A DNA stretch of 18,232 bases, from positions 1 through 18,232 of the forward strand of contig CAYXFZ010000052.1 in the NCBI GenBank assembly GCA_964464385.1. Direction: 5' to 3'. Shown here one piece after another: positions 1-8,048 of the stretch. This DNA is from CAYXFZ01 sp964464385 (GTDB taxonomy: Bacteria > Planctomycetota > UBA1135). A program made the position numbers and the translations under genes. Under the pieces are notes generated by a model that saw only the letters and a list, made by a program, of their open reading frames with translations, was not told the DNA's origin and made no database searches. Numbering within the stretch: position 1 is the first letter of the stretch; every line of letters begins with the position of its first letter.

Positions 1-398
1 CAGGTAGTGCCCAGACCCGGGCCGAGGGCAGCGCCAAACAGCAGGATGAGCAAGATGGTGGGGACAGCGGCAACCGAACCCGCAACCCAAGAAAAAACCG
101 AGTCCCACGCGTTGCGATTCAGGCCGGCGAAGACGCCGGTCAAAGTGCCGAGGCCAACGGCAATCGCCGCCGCGACACTGCCCACCAAAAAGGCGATGGC
201 CGTGCCATGCATCAATCGAGCCGCCAAATCGCGACCCAAAGAATCCGTTCCCAGGAAGTGCTCCATTCCGGGAGGGAGAGAAACTTGGTCCGGGTGCGGG
301 ATCAAGGCGGCGCCCTTGGCCCAACCCAGGGCCGCAACAAGGGCCAGGAATGAAAAACCCAAGAGGAGCAAACGGGCCGGAGATCGCAGGAAATTCAT
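1..398 (-). CDS. DppC-type ABC transporter permease, 3' end cut by window edge
   Basis: This is the N-terminal 132 residues of a binding-protein-dependent ABC permease that would pair with the DppB-type permease just upstream to form the inner-membrane channel for peptides or similar solutes. A hydrophobic segment at residues about 9-27 is TM1. It is followed by the family hallmark GTDSLGRDLAARL at residues 50-62, which matches the DppC/OppC signature GTDxLGRDxxSRL. Further hydrophobic stretches lie at about 69-90 and 103-125. The ATG start at 398-396 overlaps the TGA stop of the upstream permease by four bases (ATGA), which supports both the start and translational coupling. The EAA loop that contacts the ATPase is beyond the window. 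The substrate is inferred only from family and neighbours. Confidence 0.9.
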   Translation of the reverse strand, partial: MNFLRSPARLLLLGFSFLALVAALGWAKGAALIPHPDQVSLPPGMEHFLGTDSLGRDLAARLMHGTAIAFLVGSVAAAIAVGLGTLTGVFAGLNRNAWDSVFSWVAGSVAAVPTILLILLFGAALGPGLGTT

Positions 399-1594
399 TG
401 CCCTAACTCTCCCCGGGGATCCAATTTTTTGCTCCAAGCATCCGTTCCCTTTTGAAGCAAGAGCCACGCCAGCGCGATCAGGAAAACCGTGGCGCGGAGG
501 GCCTCACGATCGCCAGACAAGGCGGCTTGGGTCGTCCAATCCCCCAGGCCAGGGATGCCAAAAATGCGTTCCAACAGGAGGGATCCCAGGACCAACCAGG
601 GGAGAGCCAGGGTCGTGCGCACCAACAAGGGAATGGCCAGTTGAGGGAATAGATGGCGTCGGGCCAATGCGCGCGGATCCAGGCCTCGGGCACGGGCAGC
701 CTGGAGTTCTGGACCTTGGGCCAACTCTTGGGCAAGGGAACGCCAAAACCGAAATTCACCGCCGGAGGCGGCCACGACCCAAACCAAAACGGGCAAGACT
801 GCATAGGGCCACCATGGAGATAGCCAACCTTGGGTGGGAAACCACTCCAATGTGTTGGCAAAGAAGTGCTGAAATGCCAAGATCCAGGCCAAGGGGCTGA
901 TGGCCATGACCAGAGCGGCGATGCTGGCCAGTCTGCGGTCCATGGCGCCGGCACGAAGGACCGAGAAGAGGGCCAGACTCAGAGTCAGAAGGGTGGTGAG
1001 CAAGAAGGCGGGGATCGCCAGGGCCAAGGAGCGTGGGGCGCGGCGTGCGATTTCGGCGGCGATCTTGCGTCCGTCCAAGGTCTCTCCTAAGTCAAAGCGC
1101 AGAAGCCGACCCACGGCAGAAAAAACCCGTGGCAGGACCGGCGCGTCTTCTGCCCAGCCCAAACTCAGATGTTGACCAGCATGCAGGTCCAGGGATTGGT
1201 TGCCGAGGGCCGTGGCAATACCCGCAGTGGAAAGGTCCGGGTGCTGGGTTTGGACCCGAATTCCCGGAACCCAATGATTCCATTCTTTGGCCAAGTCTTG
1301 GGCGTTGTCGGCCTCGAAAATGTGGTCGTCCAGGATGAGGACGGGGCCGCGGGCCTGGAGTTGCAGGTTCGTCGATGCATCCGCAAGATCGATGGTAAGG
1401 ACGTTTGCTTGCCAGCGATGCCAAACACCGAGTTCAACCCGGGCCCGGCCCAATGCATCTCGATCAGCGTGACGACCGACGCGCAAATAGGCCGGGTCAC
1501 CCAGCAAACCGCCATCCAGAACCAAGCCGAGCAAGATTGCCACGCCAGCGGCAAATGCCAAGGCTTCGGCAAGAGATCGCAGGATGGATTTCAT
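395..1594 (-). CDS. DppB-type ABC transporter permease with an enlarged periplasmic loop
   Basis: Predicted 399-residue inner-membrane permease of a peptide-type ABC importer. TM1 is at about 11-27. The usual segment after TM1 is present (GDPAYLRVGRHADRDALGRA, about 32-51, then VELGVWHRW). The next conserved block, LLRFDLGETLDGR, comes only at about 165-177, leaving roughly 90 extra residues in the periplasmic loop. Further TM segments are at about 188-212, 222-242, 264-277, 316-342 and 367-381. The EAA-loop consensus appears as ARARGLDPRALARRHLFPQL at about 300-319, followed by ERIFGIPGLGDW at 342-353, typical of DppB. E. coli DppB has 339 residues. An upstream in-frame ATG at 1684 would add 30 residues and intrude into the preceding gene. 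I chose 1594 because its ATG overlaps the preceding TGA by four bases and gives a clean membrane N-terminus. Confidence 0.9.
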   Translation of the reverse strand: MKSILRSLAEALAFAAGVAILLGLVLDGGLLGDPAYLRVGRHADRDALGRARVELGVWHRWQANVLTIDLADASTNLQLQARGPVLILDDHIFEADNAQDLAKEWNHWVPGIRVQTQHPDLSTAGIATALGNQSLDLHAGQHLSLGWAEDAPVLPRVFSAVGRLLRFDLGETLDGRKIAAEIARRAPRSLALAIPAFLLTTLLTLSLALFSVLRAGAMDRRLASIAALVMAISPLAWILAFQHFFANTLEWFPTQGWLSPWWPYAVLPVLVWVVAASGGEFRFWRSLAQELAQGPELQAARARGLDPRALARRHLFPQLAIPLLVRTTLALPWLVLGSLLLERIFGIPGLGDWTTQAALSGDREALRATVFLIALAWLLLQKGTDAWSKKLDPRGELGQ

Positions 1595-3237
1595 GGCCGT
1601 TGGCCCACAGTCCAGGCTTTGATCGGGAGGGGGTCCAGAGGGTGTACGGCGGGCACCTGCAACCACGGCTGATGCATGACCCAAGCGATGGTGTGGTCAA
1701 TCGGAATGCAGGGGACTTCTTCGCCGAGAATGGCGACAACTGAGGCCAAAGTGGTCGAGTGTTCCTCGGAAGGCAGGGAGGAGCGAAGGGCCAGAATGCC
1801 GGCGTCAAAATCGGCGTGGAAGAATCCTCCTTGATTGAGATTGCCGATCTCCGGGCCGTGAAAGAGGGTGAGTAAGTTGAGTGCGTCTGGCCAGTCCAAA
1901 GTCCATTTCCGGGGAAACACCTGGACTTCGCCGGCTGCAACCCGACGGCGGAATTCCAGGGCCGTCAAGGGTTGCAAGTCCAACTCCACTCCGATCCTGC
2001 GCCAACCCGCTTTGAGCAGTTCACCCATGGCGAGGGTGTCCGGGTCGGCTCCCGGCAAGGAGAAGCGGAACTTAGGTAGGCCCTTTCCCTGAGGCCAGCC
2101 GGCTCTTTCGAGGAGTGCGGCGGCGGCAGGGATGTCTTCTCTTCGATGGGCCAAAGTGGCACAAGATTCGGCGCCGGGGATGCCGGGAGGCAGGAATTGA
2201 GTCGCGGGCCGACCCCAAATTCCGTTGCGCATGGTTTTATTCCAGGCCTCATAGGGAAAGGCCAAGGACAAGGCTTGGCGCAGCCAACGGCGGCGCAGGT
2301 TGCCGGAGGTGTCCTGAGACAAGTGGCCCAGGGTTGGGTCGGCCATACGGAATACGATCATGGAGAGGTCCGCAACGGCTACCTTTTTCAATTCCACCTT
2401 TCGCTTGAGGCGATCTTGCCGAGGCAGGCCGTCTTTGCCGACCAAAGCATGAAAGGAATCTCGTTGCAGGGAGAGACGATCCACTTCGCCCCGGCGGAAA
2501 AGGGCCGTGCGCACCGATCCGTCCGGCACCGTGGAAGCCTCGATAGCGAGGGGGCGCGGCAAGGACCCCAAAGCATCCGTCTCCTTTCGCCAGTTCGGGG
2601 TGCGTAGGAAACGAACAAAACGCCCGGGTTCGAAGGAGTCTAAGAAAAATGGCCCCGTCCCCACGGGCATGTCTCGGAGGGAAGGATTTTGACGAGTCAC
2701 GGCCTCGGCTGGAACGAGGACGGCCCAAGGAGAGGCCAATCGCGTGGGCAGGGAAGGTGTCGGCCGGGCCAAATGTAAAACAACAGTGTTGCCATCCACC
2801 ACTTCCATGGCGCGGTCTCCAGGGGCCAGAAGATCGTCAAGAAAGAAACTGCCGCGTCCTTGCAATGCACGGGTCCAAGAGTGGACAACGTCTTCGGCAA
2901 CAATGGGTCGCCGCCCCTCGGGCCACAATGGAGGAGAACTCGGATCAAAGAAAAAGGCGTCCTCGCGCAAGTGAAAAGTCCAAGTCAGACCGTCCGCCGA
3001 AATTTCAAAGGACTGTGCCAAGAGAGGTTGGACACTGCCATCGGCGCGCAAAGGATCGAACTCGAACAAGCCCTCCCACACTTGTCGCCAGAGCACAAAG
3101 TCCAGCGAGGAATCACTGGCGGTGGGGTCAAAGGTGTTGACGGGTCCGGACAGGGCTATGCGGACCGTGCCAGGGGCCGAGCTTGTGCCCGGCGAGCAGG
3201 CCAGGAGGAGAGCAAGGCCGACTACGTGTTTTTTCAC
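1591..3237 (-). CDS. Family-5 extracellular solute (peptide)-binding lipoprotein
   Basis: A 548-residue substrate-binding protein of the SBP_bac_5 (DppA/OppA) family, which captures peptides or related solutes and delivers them to the DppB/DppC-type permeases encoded next. The N-terminus MKKHVVGLALLLACSPGTSS has a lipobox (LLAC) with the predicted lipidated cysteine at residue 14, so it should be membrane-anchored facing the periplasm. Family landmarks include NTFDPTASDSS near residues 34-44, the QVWEGLFEFDP block near 52-62, the repeated pattern LAQSFEISADGLTWTFHLRE with D.FF near 75-98, and AEDVVHSWTRAL near 114-125. The start is GTG at 3237-3235, overlapping the TGA of the methyltransferase gene (GTGA). 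Length is normal for the family. The substrate cannot be read from the sequence; nickel, glutathione and oligopeptide binders share this fold. Confidence 0.92.
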   Translation of the reverse strand: MKKHVVGLALLLACSPGTSSAPGTVRIALSGPVNTFDPTASDSSLDFVLWRQVWEGLFEFDPLRADGSVQPLLAQSFEISADGLTWTFHLREDAFFFDPSSPPLWPEGRRPIVAEDVVHSWTRALQGRGSFFLDDLLAPGDRAMEVVDGNTVVLHLARPTPSLPTRLASPWAVLVPAEAVTRQNPSLRDMPVGTGPFFLDSFEPGRFVRFLRTPNWRKETDALGSLPRPLAIEASTVPDGSVRTALFRRGEVDRLSLQRDSFHALVGKDGLPRQDRLKRKVELKKVAVADLSMIVFRMADPTLGHLSQDTSGNLRRRWLRQALSLAFPYEAWNKTMRNGIWGRPATQFLPPGIPGAESCATLAHRREDIPAAAALLERAGWPQGKGLPKFRFSLPGADPDTLAMGELLKAGWRRIGVELDLQPLTALEFRRRVAAGEVQVFPRKWTLDWPDALNLLTLFHGPEIGNLNQGGFFHADFDAGILALRSSLPSEEHSTTLASVVAILGEEVPCIPIDHTIAWVMHQPWLQVPAVHPLDPLPIKAWTVGQRP

Positions 3238-4439
3238 GGGGAAAGATCTTCTTCCTGAACCAGTTCTGCAACCACGCCAATGTGCCGATCACCGACGCGG
3301 GTGGCAAGCAATGTCAGGCGGCGATCTCCATACGACTTGGGAAGCATGCGTTTCTCGATCGTGAGAGGCCGTTCTGCAATGCCCCGTTTGCGAATTTCCA
3401 AGGAGTCCACCTTGAGGTCTCGAAGGATGGCGCGCATTTTGCGTGGATCCAAGGCCTCCACCGCCAGGACACGAAATGTGTCCACCAATGGATGGAAGAT
3501 CGGGGACTTGCTGGTCAAATAACCGATTTCCGAATCCACGACCTGCAAGTCGTACTGTTGGGCGAAAGAACCCAATTGCCCTGATAAGGTCAGGGATGGA
3601 TCCGGGTCATAAAACCAGGAACCAAATTCGCCGACGGATGCATCCGCGTCCAGGGGGCCGGCCCAGCTGCCATTCGAGGGCAGGGCCGTGGCGCGGCGAT
3701 TCTCTTTGCCAACCAAGCTGCCGTACCAGAAGACGGTTTCTTTGGCCTCTCCCTTTAAGGAAATGATTTCGATTTCACCGGGCTCGGGATAGATTTCGAG
3801 CAGTTTTTCTATGGGGGTGGCAGGGGACAATTTGAGTCCGGCGGCTGGGCGATCTTGCAAAATTTCTCGAATGCGGTCGGGAGGGGGGGACCAATCATCC
3901 GGGTTCATGATGCGGCGGGAGCCGCGCCGGCGGGATGGATCCAACCAAATGGCTCCCTTGGCAAGGTCGGCTTCCAAACAATCCAATTCTAGAAATTCAA
4001 TCTGGGTTTCGACTTCGTAAACCTCGGCATTGATGGCCGCGAAGTGCACTGCGGCAGGATCTTTGTCCGATGCGATGACGCGCAAGCCCACTTGAGCGAA
4101 GGCAATGCTGTCGGCACCAATGCCACAACATGGATCCACAACCGTTTTCAGGCCAGCTGCAGCAAAGCGCTTGGCGCGGTGGTTGGCCACGGCCTCCGAA
4201 GAAGCTTGCTGCAATTGACTGCGTGCAAAAAACATATCCAGGCCACGACTGAACTTGACAAGGGCGCGGCGCCGCAGAGCACGGACTTCTCCCAAAGCCT
4301 CGGCAATCTTCTTGGGAAAGAGGCCGCGGAAGTTTTCCTGAATGACGAGGGGATCGTCGCCATAGTTGCGAAACATCAGCAGGGTGTCCCGGGCCTCGTC
4401 CGAGGTCAGTTCCTTGGCGGTCTTGAGATCGAACTTCAT
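3234..4439 (-). CDS. Class I SAM-dependent methyltransferase with C-terminal THUMP-like domain
   Basis: A 401-residue soluble protein. A central Rossmann-type SAM-binding fold shows motif I VVDPCCGIGADS at residues 100-111, motif II around VIASDKDPAAV at 121-131, and a catalytic-type motif LDPSRRRGSRR at 166-176. This combination is characteristic of bacterial methyltransferases annotated with a THUMP-like domain. The C-terminal part, about 325-395 (LKVDSLEIRKRG ... RLTLLATRVGD), fits that domain, which suggests an RNA substrate. The exact target is not known from sequence. The ATG at 4439-4437 lacks a clear Shine-Dalgarno sequence. The stop overlaps the GTG of the solute-binding protein gene, so this enzyme heads a translationally coupled transporter operon. 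An RNA-type methyltransferase in that position is unexpected; the link may be only co-expression. Confidence 0.85.
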   Translation of the reverse strand: MKFDLKTAKELTSDEARDTLLMFRNYGDDPLVIQENFRGLFPKKIAEALGEVRALRRRALVKFSRGLDMFFARSQLQQASSEAVANHRAKRFAAAGLKTVVDPCCGIGADSIAFAQVGLRVIASDKDPAAVHFAAINAEVYEVETQIEFLELDCLEADLAKGAIWLDPSRRRGSRRIMNPDDWSPPPDRIREILQDRPAAGLKLSPATPIEKLLEIYPEPGEIEIISLKGEAKETVFWYGSLVGKENRRATALPSNGSWAGPLDADASVGEFGSWFYDPDPSLTLSGQLGSFAQQYDLQVVDSEIGYLTSKSPIFHPLVDTFRVLAVEALDPRKMRAILRDLKVDSLEIRKRGIAERPLTIEKRMLPKSYGDRRLTLLATRVGDRHIGVVAELVQEEDLSP

Positions 4440-4524
4440 GCTGGGGATCGCGCCTGACTCAGTCTAGTTGGGTCGGTGGCCTCGGCTACCCAATCCTTGC
4501 CCTGTCCTTGGGTACCCTCCAGAC

Positions 4525-5292
4525 TCAAAAGGAGGTTCCTACCGTCAATGCCTGTCGGAAATCGGCCCGCTCAAAGCCTATGGTCGGGGAGCCGTCCCAG
4601 ACCACACCACCGCTGAGTTGAAGATACCAGTTCTCGTGGAGATCCCATCGAAACAGGGCCTCGGCATTTCCCGAGCGGGTTTCCGAATCGTCCAGAGCGT
4701 AGAAGTATTCACTCCGCAATCCAAGCTCCATGGCCTCACTGCAATGCCAATCCAAGCGGATGGCAGCACGGGCGGTCGCCGCCCCGCTCGGGGCCTCGGC
4801 GACGCGGTTGGTCCAGAGGGCCGAGGGCCCGCCTTCCACATGCAATTCCCAGGTATTGTCCAAACCGCTCCAACTCCGACCAATGCCGACCCCCAAATCC
4901 CGGCGTTGTTGCAAGCCATTGGGCTCGTCACCGAGCAACGAAGCTTTGCCATACACGAAGAAGCCCGATTTTTCGTTCAGGATGCGATGGTGTTCGGTCG
5001 AAAATTGCACAAGGCGGGAGGTCGTGCTGGCGTCTTGCGTGGTGGGATCCGTTTGCCTTGCGCCGGAAAAACGGGCCGCCAAGAGCCAGCGGCGGTGGTC
5101 CTCGTCATGGCGAGCTTCGGCATTCAGGGCACTGGTTGAGGCATTGTTGTTGCCGGAAAGGACCGTCCAGCCAAAATCCATGGAACCGTGCCAGCCGGGC
5201 TCTGGTGCCGGATCCGAGGTTGAATGCTCTGGATCCGTGGCGCAAGCCAAAAAAAGGAGGGAGAGGAAGCTCACAGAGCGGGATTTTGGCAT
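4525..5292 (-). CDS. DUF481-family outer-membrane beta-barrel protein with lipobox
   Basis: A predicted 255-residue protein of the DUF481 (YdiY-like, salt-induced outer membrane protein) family. MPKSRSVSFLSLLFLACAT is a lipoprotein-type signal with cysteine 17 in FLAC. The mature part begins a barrel-like series of alternating strands: GWHGSMDFGWTVLSGNNNAS (the family's SGNT-type opening), then repeated strands with aromatic girdle residues, ending in LTVGTSF with a C-terminal phenylalanine, as expected of a BAM substrate. The reading frame extends far upstream, but the ATG at 5292-5290 is chosen because it starts directly at the signal peptide. It is divergent from the HD-GYP gene across a 96-base spacer. 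It lies 85 bases upstream of the methyltransferase gene on the same strand, so read-through into the transporter operon is possible. Function is unknown beyond the family. Confidence 0.82.
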   Translation of the reverse strand: MPKSRSVSFLSLLFLACATDPEHSTSDPAPEPGWHGSMDFGWTVLSGNNNASTSALNAEARHDEDHRRWLLAARFSGARQTDPTTQDASTTSRLVQFSTEHHRILNEKSGFFVYGKASLLGDEPNGLQQRRDLGVGIGRSWSGLDNTWELHVEGGPSALWTNRVAEAPSGAATARAAIRLDWHCSEAMELGLRSEYFYALDDSETRSGNAEALFRWDLHENWYLQLSGGVVWDGSPTIGFERADFRQALTVGTSF

Positions 5293-5388
5293 TCCCGGGG
5301 GATTCAACTCAAGAAAGGCGGCAAAAAAGGACGATGCAAGACCATCTTGTCCGCTTTCCGGCCTTCTCGTCCACCTAGCCGCCGAGGA
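5293..5388. promoter_or_regulatory. Divergent intergenic region, presumed promoters for DUF481 and HD-GYP genes
   Basis: The 96 bases lie between two divergently transcribed genes and must carry or border both promoters if the chosen starts are right. I could not assign a convincing -35/-10 pair on either strand. A short inverted repeat (caaga-cca-tcttg) lies roughly midway and is too short to call an operator. No strong Shine-Dalgarno sequence precedes the DUF481 start. GAGGA lies almost against the HD-GYP ATG, too close for normal pairing. Confidence 0.35.
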
Positions 5389-6651
5389 ATGCCCTCGGTT
5401 CGGCCTGGGCTCCGCTTTCAGGGTTCCGCTTTTGCGGCTCTCTTGGCCATGGGGGCAGTTCTTGGTTCCGCTCAACATTTTGCCTCCTCGGAAAGGGAGG
5501 TTTTGGGCAACAAACTTGCCGTCGAAACCCGGGCATTGGCAGCCAAGGCTGTTTCTGGTGGAAGCGAGGCTCTTTCCAGCGAGCGAGTTTCCCAGCAACT
5601 GTCCAACCTCTTGCGCGGTCGCGAAGCGTGGTTGGGATGGGTGCAAGCTCGAGGATCCACAGAGGACCCGCATCCTGAATTCTCGAAAGGGGAGCACGTG
5701 TGGCAGATGCGGCAGCCCTTGAACAATTTGGCGGACGATGAACTTGTGATCCGTGTTCTTTTGGCGGAGCCGATTTGGATGTCCCAAGTCCCCTCCATTG
5801 CTGGCCTATTGGCCTTGGTTGTCTTTTTTGCTGCCCGAATTTTCCTTGGCCTTTCCTTTCGCCATCACTCCACCCTTTTGAAGGCTTTGGGACGCGCTTC
5901 GCGGGAGGACTTTTCGGCCCGCGTTCCCGTAAGTGGCTGTCGCGAAATGCGCGAGAATGCCGAAGCCTGCAATCACGCTTTGACATCTTTGGCCGAGGCC
6001 CAAGTCCGCGTTTCCAAAGTTTATTTGGAAACGTCCCTTGCTTTGGCCCGGACGGTCGAGGCAAAGGATCGCTATACCAGTGGCCATAGCCGCCGAGTGG
6101 CGCGATATTGCGTGGAGATGGGTGAGTGGATTGGCTTTGATCCCGAGCGTCTTCATGTTCTGGAAATTGGCGCTCTCCTGCATGACATTGGTAAAGTTGC
6201 TGTACCCGACTCGGTACTGCTGAAGCCAGGGAAGTTGGATGACGATGAGTTTGAACAAATGCGGCGTCATCCCATTGCTGGGGATCGCATTCTTTCTGCT
6301 TTGCCGGGGTTGCGGGATGCAGCGGATGTTGCCCGCTCCCACCACGAGCGATGGGATGGCAAGGGTTACCCTTATGGCGCCNNNNNNNNNNGGATCTGCG
6401 CCATTGCCGATGCATTTGACGCCATGACCACGAAAAGGTCCTACAAATCGGCGATGCCTGTCGAGAAAGCCTTGGAGATTCTCTTGCACGATGCAGGAGC
6501 CCATTTTGATCCCGAAATGGCGCAACTGTTCGTGGCCATGAAGCGGAACGGGATAGGCTACAAAGCCCTAACCAAGCCGATGCCAAATGCGAAGATTCCC
6601 GAGCGGGTCCATGGGCAGGCTGTGAAAAATCCGGTTTCTTCCAGCGGCTGA
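5389..6651 (+). CDS. Membrane-anchored HD-GYP domain cyclic-di-GMP phosphodiesterase-type protein
   Basis: About 420 residues as assembled, interrupted by a 10-N run. TM1 is at about 10-31, an extracytoplasmic segment of about 100 residues with no recognised sensor fold follows, and TM2 is at about 134-157. Next comes a degenerate HAMP-like linker (EDFSARVPV, about 169-177), then the HD-GYP domain from about 220. Key elements are present: YTSGHSRRVA, the HD pair in HDIGK at 265-269, HPIAGDRIL, HHERWDGKGYP at 318-328 with GYP intact, and AIADAFDAMTTKRSYK after the gap. These domains hydrolyse cyclic-di-GMP using metals bound by the His/Asp residues. The ATG at 5389 is preferred because it directly precedes TM1. 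An upstream in-frame start at 5224 would run into the divergent DUF481 gene. The N run replaces the conserved KGEEIPLEA-like loop and is too short for it. Confidence 0.9.
   Translation: MPSVRPGLRFQGSAFAALLAMGAVLGSAQHFASSEREVLGNKLAVETRALAAKAVSGGSEALSSERVSQQLSNLLRGREAWLGWVQARGSTEDPHPEFSKGEHVWQMRQPLNNLADDELVIRVLLAEPIWMSQVPSIAGLLALVVFFAARIFLGLSFRHHSTLLKALGRASREDFSARVPVSGCREMRENAEACNHALTSLAEAQVRVSKVYLETSLALARTVEAKDRYTSGHSRRVARYCVEMGEWIGFDPERLHVLEIGALLHDIGKVAVPDSVLLKPGKLDDDEFEQMRRHPIAGDRILSALPGLRDAADVARSHHERWDGKGYPYGAXXXXICAIADAFDAMTTKRSYKSAMPVEKALEILLHDAGAHFDPEMAQLFVAMKRNGIGYKALTKPMPNAKIPERVHGQAVKNPVSSSG
6382..6391. other. Assembly gap of 10 N inside the HD-GYP gene
   Basis: Ten unresolved bases follow the codons for GYPYGA. 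HD-GYP proteins normally have about ten residues between this point and the ICAIAD segment, whereas the run allows four. The true missing stretch is therefore probably about 28 bases, which would keep the same frame. The run is a placeholder, and the protein is not naturally deleted here. Confidence 0.85.
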
Positions 6652-6704
6652 AATTTGAGCTCGCGAGGTTAGAATCTGGGCACGGGCGTACTGCTCGACC
6701 CATC

Positions 6705-8048
6705 ATGTTTCGCGCCCACCGCTCGGCTTTCCTGGAGCACATGGAAGAAGGGGATGTTGCCCTTTTCCCAGGTGCCTCTTTTCAAACCCGCAATCACGAT
6801 GTGGAATTTCCTTTCCGTCAAGATTCCGATTACTGGTATCTCACCGGACATGCCGAGGCTGATGGTGTGTTGCTCCTGGCCAAAGGTGTGGCGGGTTTCG
6901 AGGAGGATCAACTCTTCCTCTTGCCCAAAGACCCCGCCAAGGAAACTTGGACCGGAGTGCGTTTGGGGCCAGAAGGGGCCTGCGAAGAGCTGGGTTTTGC
7001 CGCCGCCTTTTCTTGTGAAGACATGGCAGAAAAAGTGGCCGAGGCCATGTGTGGAGCCCATCGTATTTGGTACCGCTTGGGAGACCATCCCGAATTGGAT
7101 GTTCTCGTCAGCGCTTCGTTTTCCAGCCTGCGCAAGCAATCCCGATTGGGCAACCACCCCCCTGACGCCTTGATGGATCCCACCGTGGTTCTGCACGAAA
7201 TGCGGCTCCACAAATCTTCGGTTGAATTGGATTGGATGAGGAAGTCCGCTGCCGTGAGTTGTGAGGCGCACCTTCTTTGCATGGCTCACACTTCGGCCGG
7301 TAAAGGGGAATGGGAGATTGAAGCTCTCTTGAATTACACTTTTCGGCGTCAAGGTGCCGATGGTTGGGCCTACCCTTGCATCGTTGCTGGTGGCGCCAAT
7401 GCTTGCATCCTGCACTACAACACGAACCACAATCCCTTGCAAGACGGCGATCTTCTCCTGGTTGACGCAGGTGCCGAATTTTCCTATTACGCCGCGGATA
7501 TCACCCGCACTTGGCCCGTCAACGGATCGTTTACCGACCCGCAACGAGATGTGTATCAAGCGGTCTTGGATGCTCAAACTTGTGCCATTGAAGAAGTCCA
7601 GCCAAGTCGCCCATTTTCAGAGACGCACCAGGTTTCCTTGCGTTCCTTGTCCGAATCACTTCGATCCCTAGGAGTTCTCAAGGAGAGTGTGGACGAGATT
7701 TTGGAAAAGGAGTTGCATAAGCCCTGGACGATCCACAACACTTCGCATTGGTTGGGATTGGATGTGCATGATGCCGGTCGCTACATGATCGAATCTGACC
7801 CTCGTCCCTTGGAGGAGGGCATGGTTTTGACCATCGAGCCGGGTCTTTATTTTGATCCCAATGATGAACGTGTCCCCAAGGCTCTGCGAGGCATTGGAGT
7901 GCGCATCGAGGACGATATCTTGGTTACAGGTGGCGGGCATGAGATCTTGAGCCTTGCCGCTCCTAAAACCGTAGCTGACGTTGAAGCCGCTTGTGCCGCG
8001 GATCTTCCACCGGCGCCAACTTTAGACGTGGTGTCTTCCTGCGGATGA
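6705..8048 (+). CDS. pepP: Xaa-Pro aminopeptidase (aminopeptidase P, M24B family)
   Basis: A 447-residue cytosolic metallopeptidase that removes an N-terminal residue preceding proline. The N-terminal AMP_N domain is recognisable from RSAFLEHM and the diagnostic VEFPFRQDSDYWYLTGHAEA, near residues 34-53. The pita-bread catalytic domain carries all five expected metal ligands: Asp254 (DAGAEF), Asp265 (AADITRTW), His348 (HNTSHWLGLDVHDAG), Glu378 (TIEPGLYF) and Glu402 (RIEDDILVT). Their spacing matches E. coli PepP (D260, D271, H354, E383, E406). Length is close to the family norm. The ATG at 6705 begins directly at the AMP_N domain, 53 bases after the HD-GYP stop, without a clear Shine-Dalgarno sequence. 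Its TGA overlaps the ATG of the following ABC ATPase gene, implying coupled translation. Confidence 0.95.
   Translation: MFRAHRSAFLEHMEEGDVALFPGASFQTRNHDVEFPFRQDSDYWYLTGHAEADGVLLLAKGVAGFEEDQLFLLPKDPAKETWTGVRLGPEGACEELGFAAAFSCEDMAEKVAEAMCGAHRIWYRLGDHPELDVLVSASFSSLRKQSRLGNHPPDALMDPTVVLHEMRLHKSSVELDWMRKSAAVSCEAHLLCMAHTSAGKGEWEIEALLNYTFRRQGADGWAYPCIVAGGANACILHYNTNHNPLQDGDLLLVDAGAEFSYYAADITRTWPVNGSFTDPQRDVYQAVLDAQTCAIEEVQPSRPFSETHQVSLRSLSESLRSLGVLKESVDEILEKELHKPWTIHNTSHWLGLDVHDAGRYMIESDPRPLEEGMVLTIEPGLYFDPNDERVPKALRGIGVRIEDDILVTGGGHEILSLAAPKTVADVEAACAADLPPAPTLDVVSSCG

Noticed and set aside
7..900. Long open frame on the plus strand of 297 codons at the left end
   Set aside because: It is antisense to two clear ABC permease genes, has a proline/arginine-rich composition typical of shadow frames, and shows no domain.
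4468..4493. Inverted repeat ttgggt/acccaa between the DUF481 and methyltransferase genes
   Set aside because: Only six base pairs with a 14-base loop and no T run on either side, so chance is likely.
5328..5342. Short inverted repeat caaga-cca-tcttg as an operator in the divergent spacer
   Set aside because: Five-base arms are expected by chance, and no second copy was found upstream of another gene.
4525..5787. DUF481 protein extended to 420 residues from an upstream ATG
   Set aside because: The extra 165 residues overlap the HD-GYP gene and have no fold, while the internal ATG at 5292 starts exactly at a signal peptide.
6361..6410. Natural deletion in the HD-GYP loop
   Set aside because: The missing residues coincide exactly with the N run, so it is an assembly placeholder.
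5375..6742. 455-codon minus-strand open frame opposite the HD-GYP gene
   Set aside because: The plus-strand frame carries all HD-GYP motifs. The antisense frame is low-complexity and has no recognisable fold.
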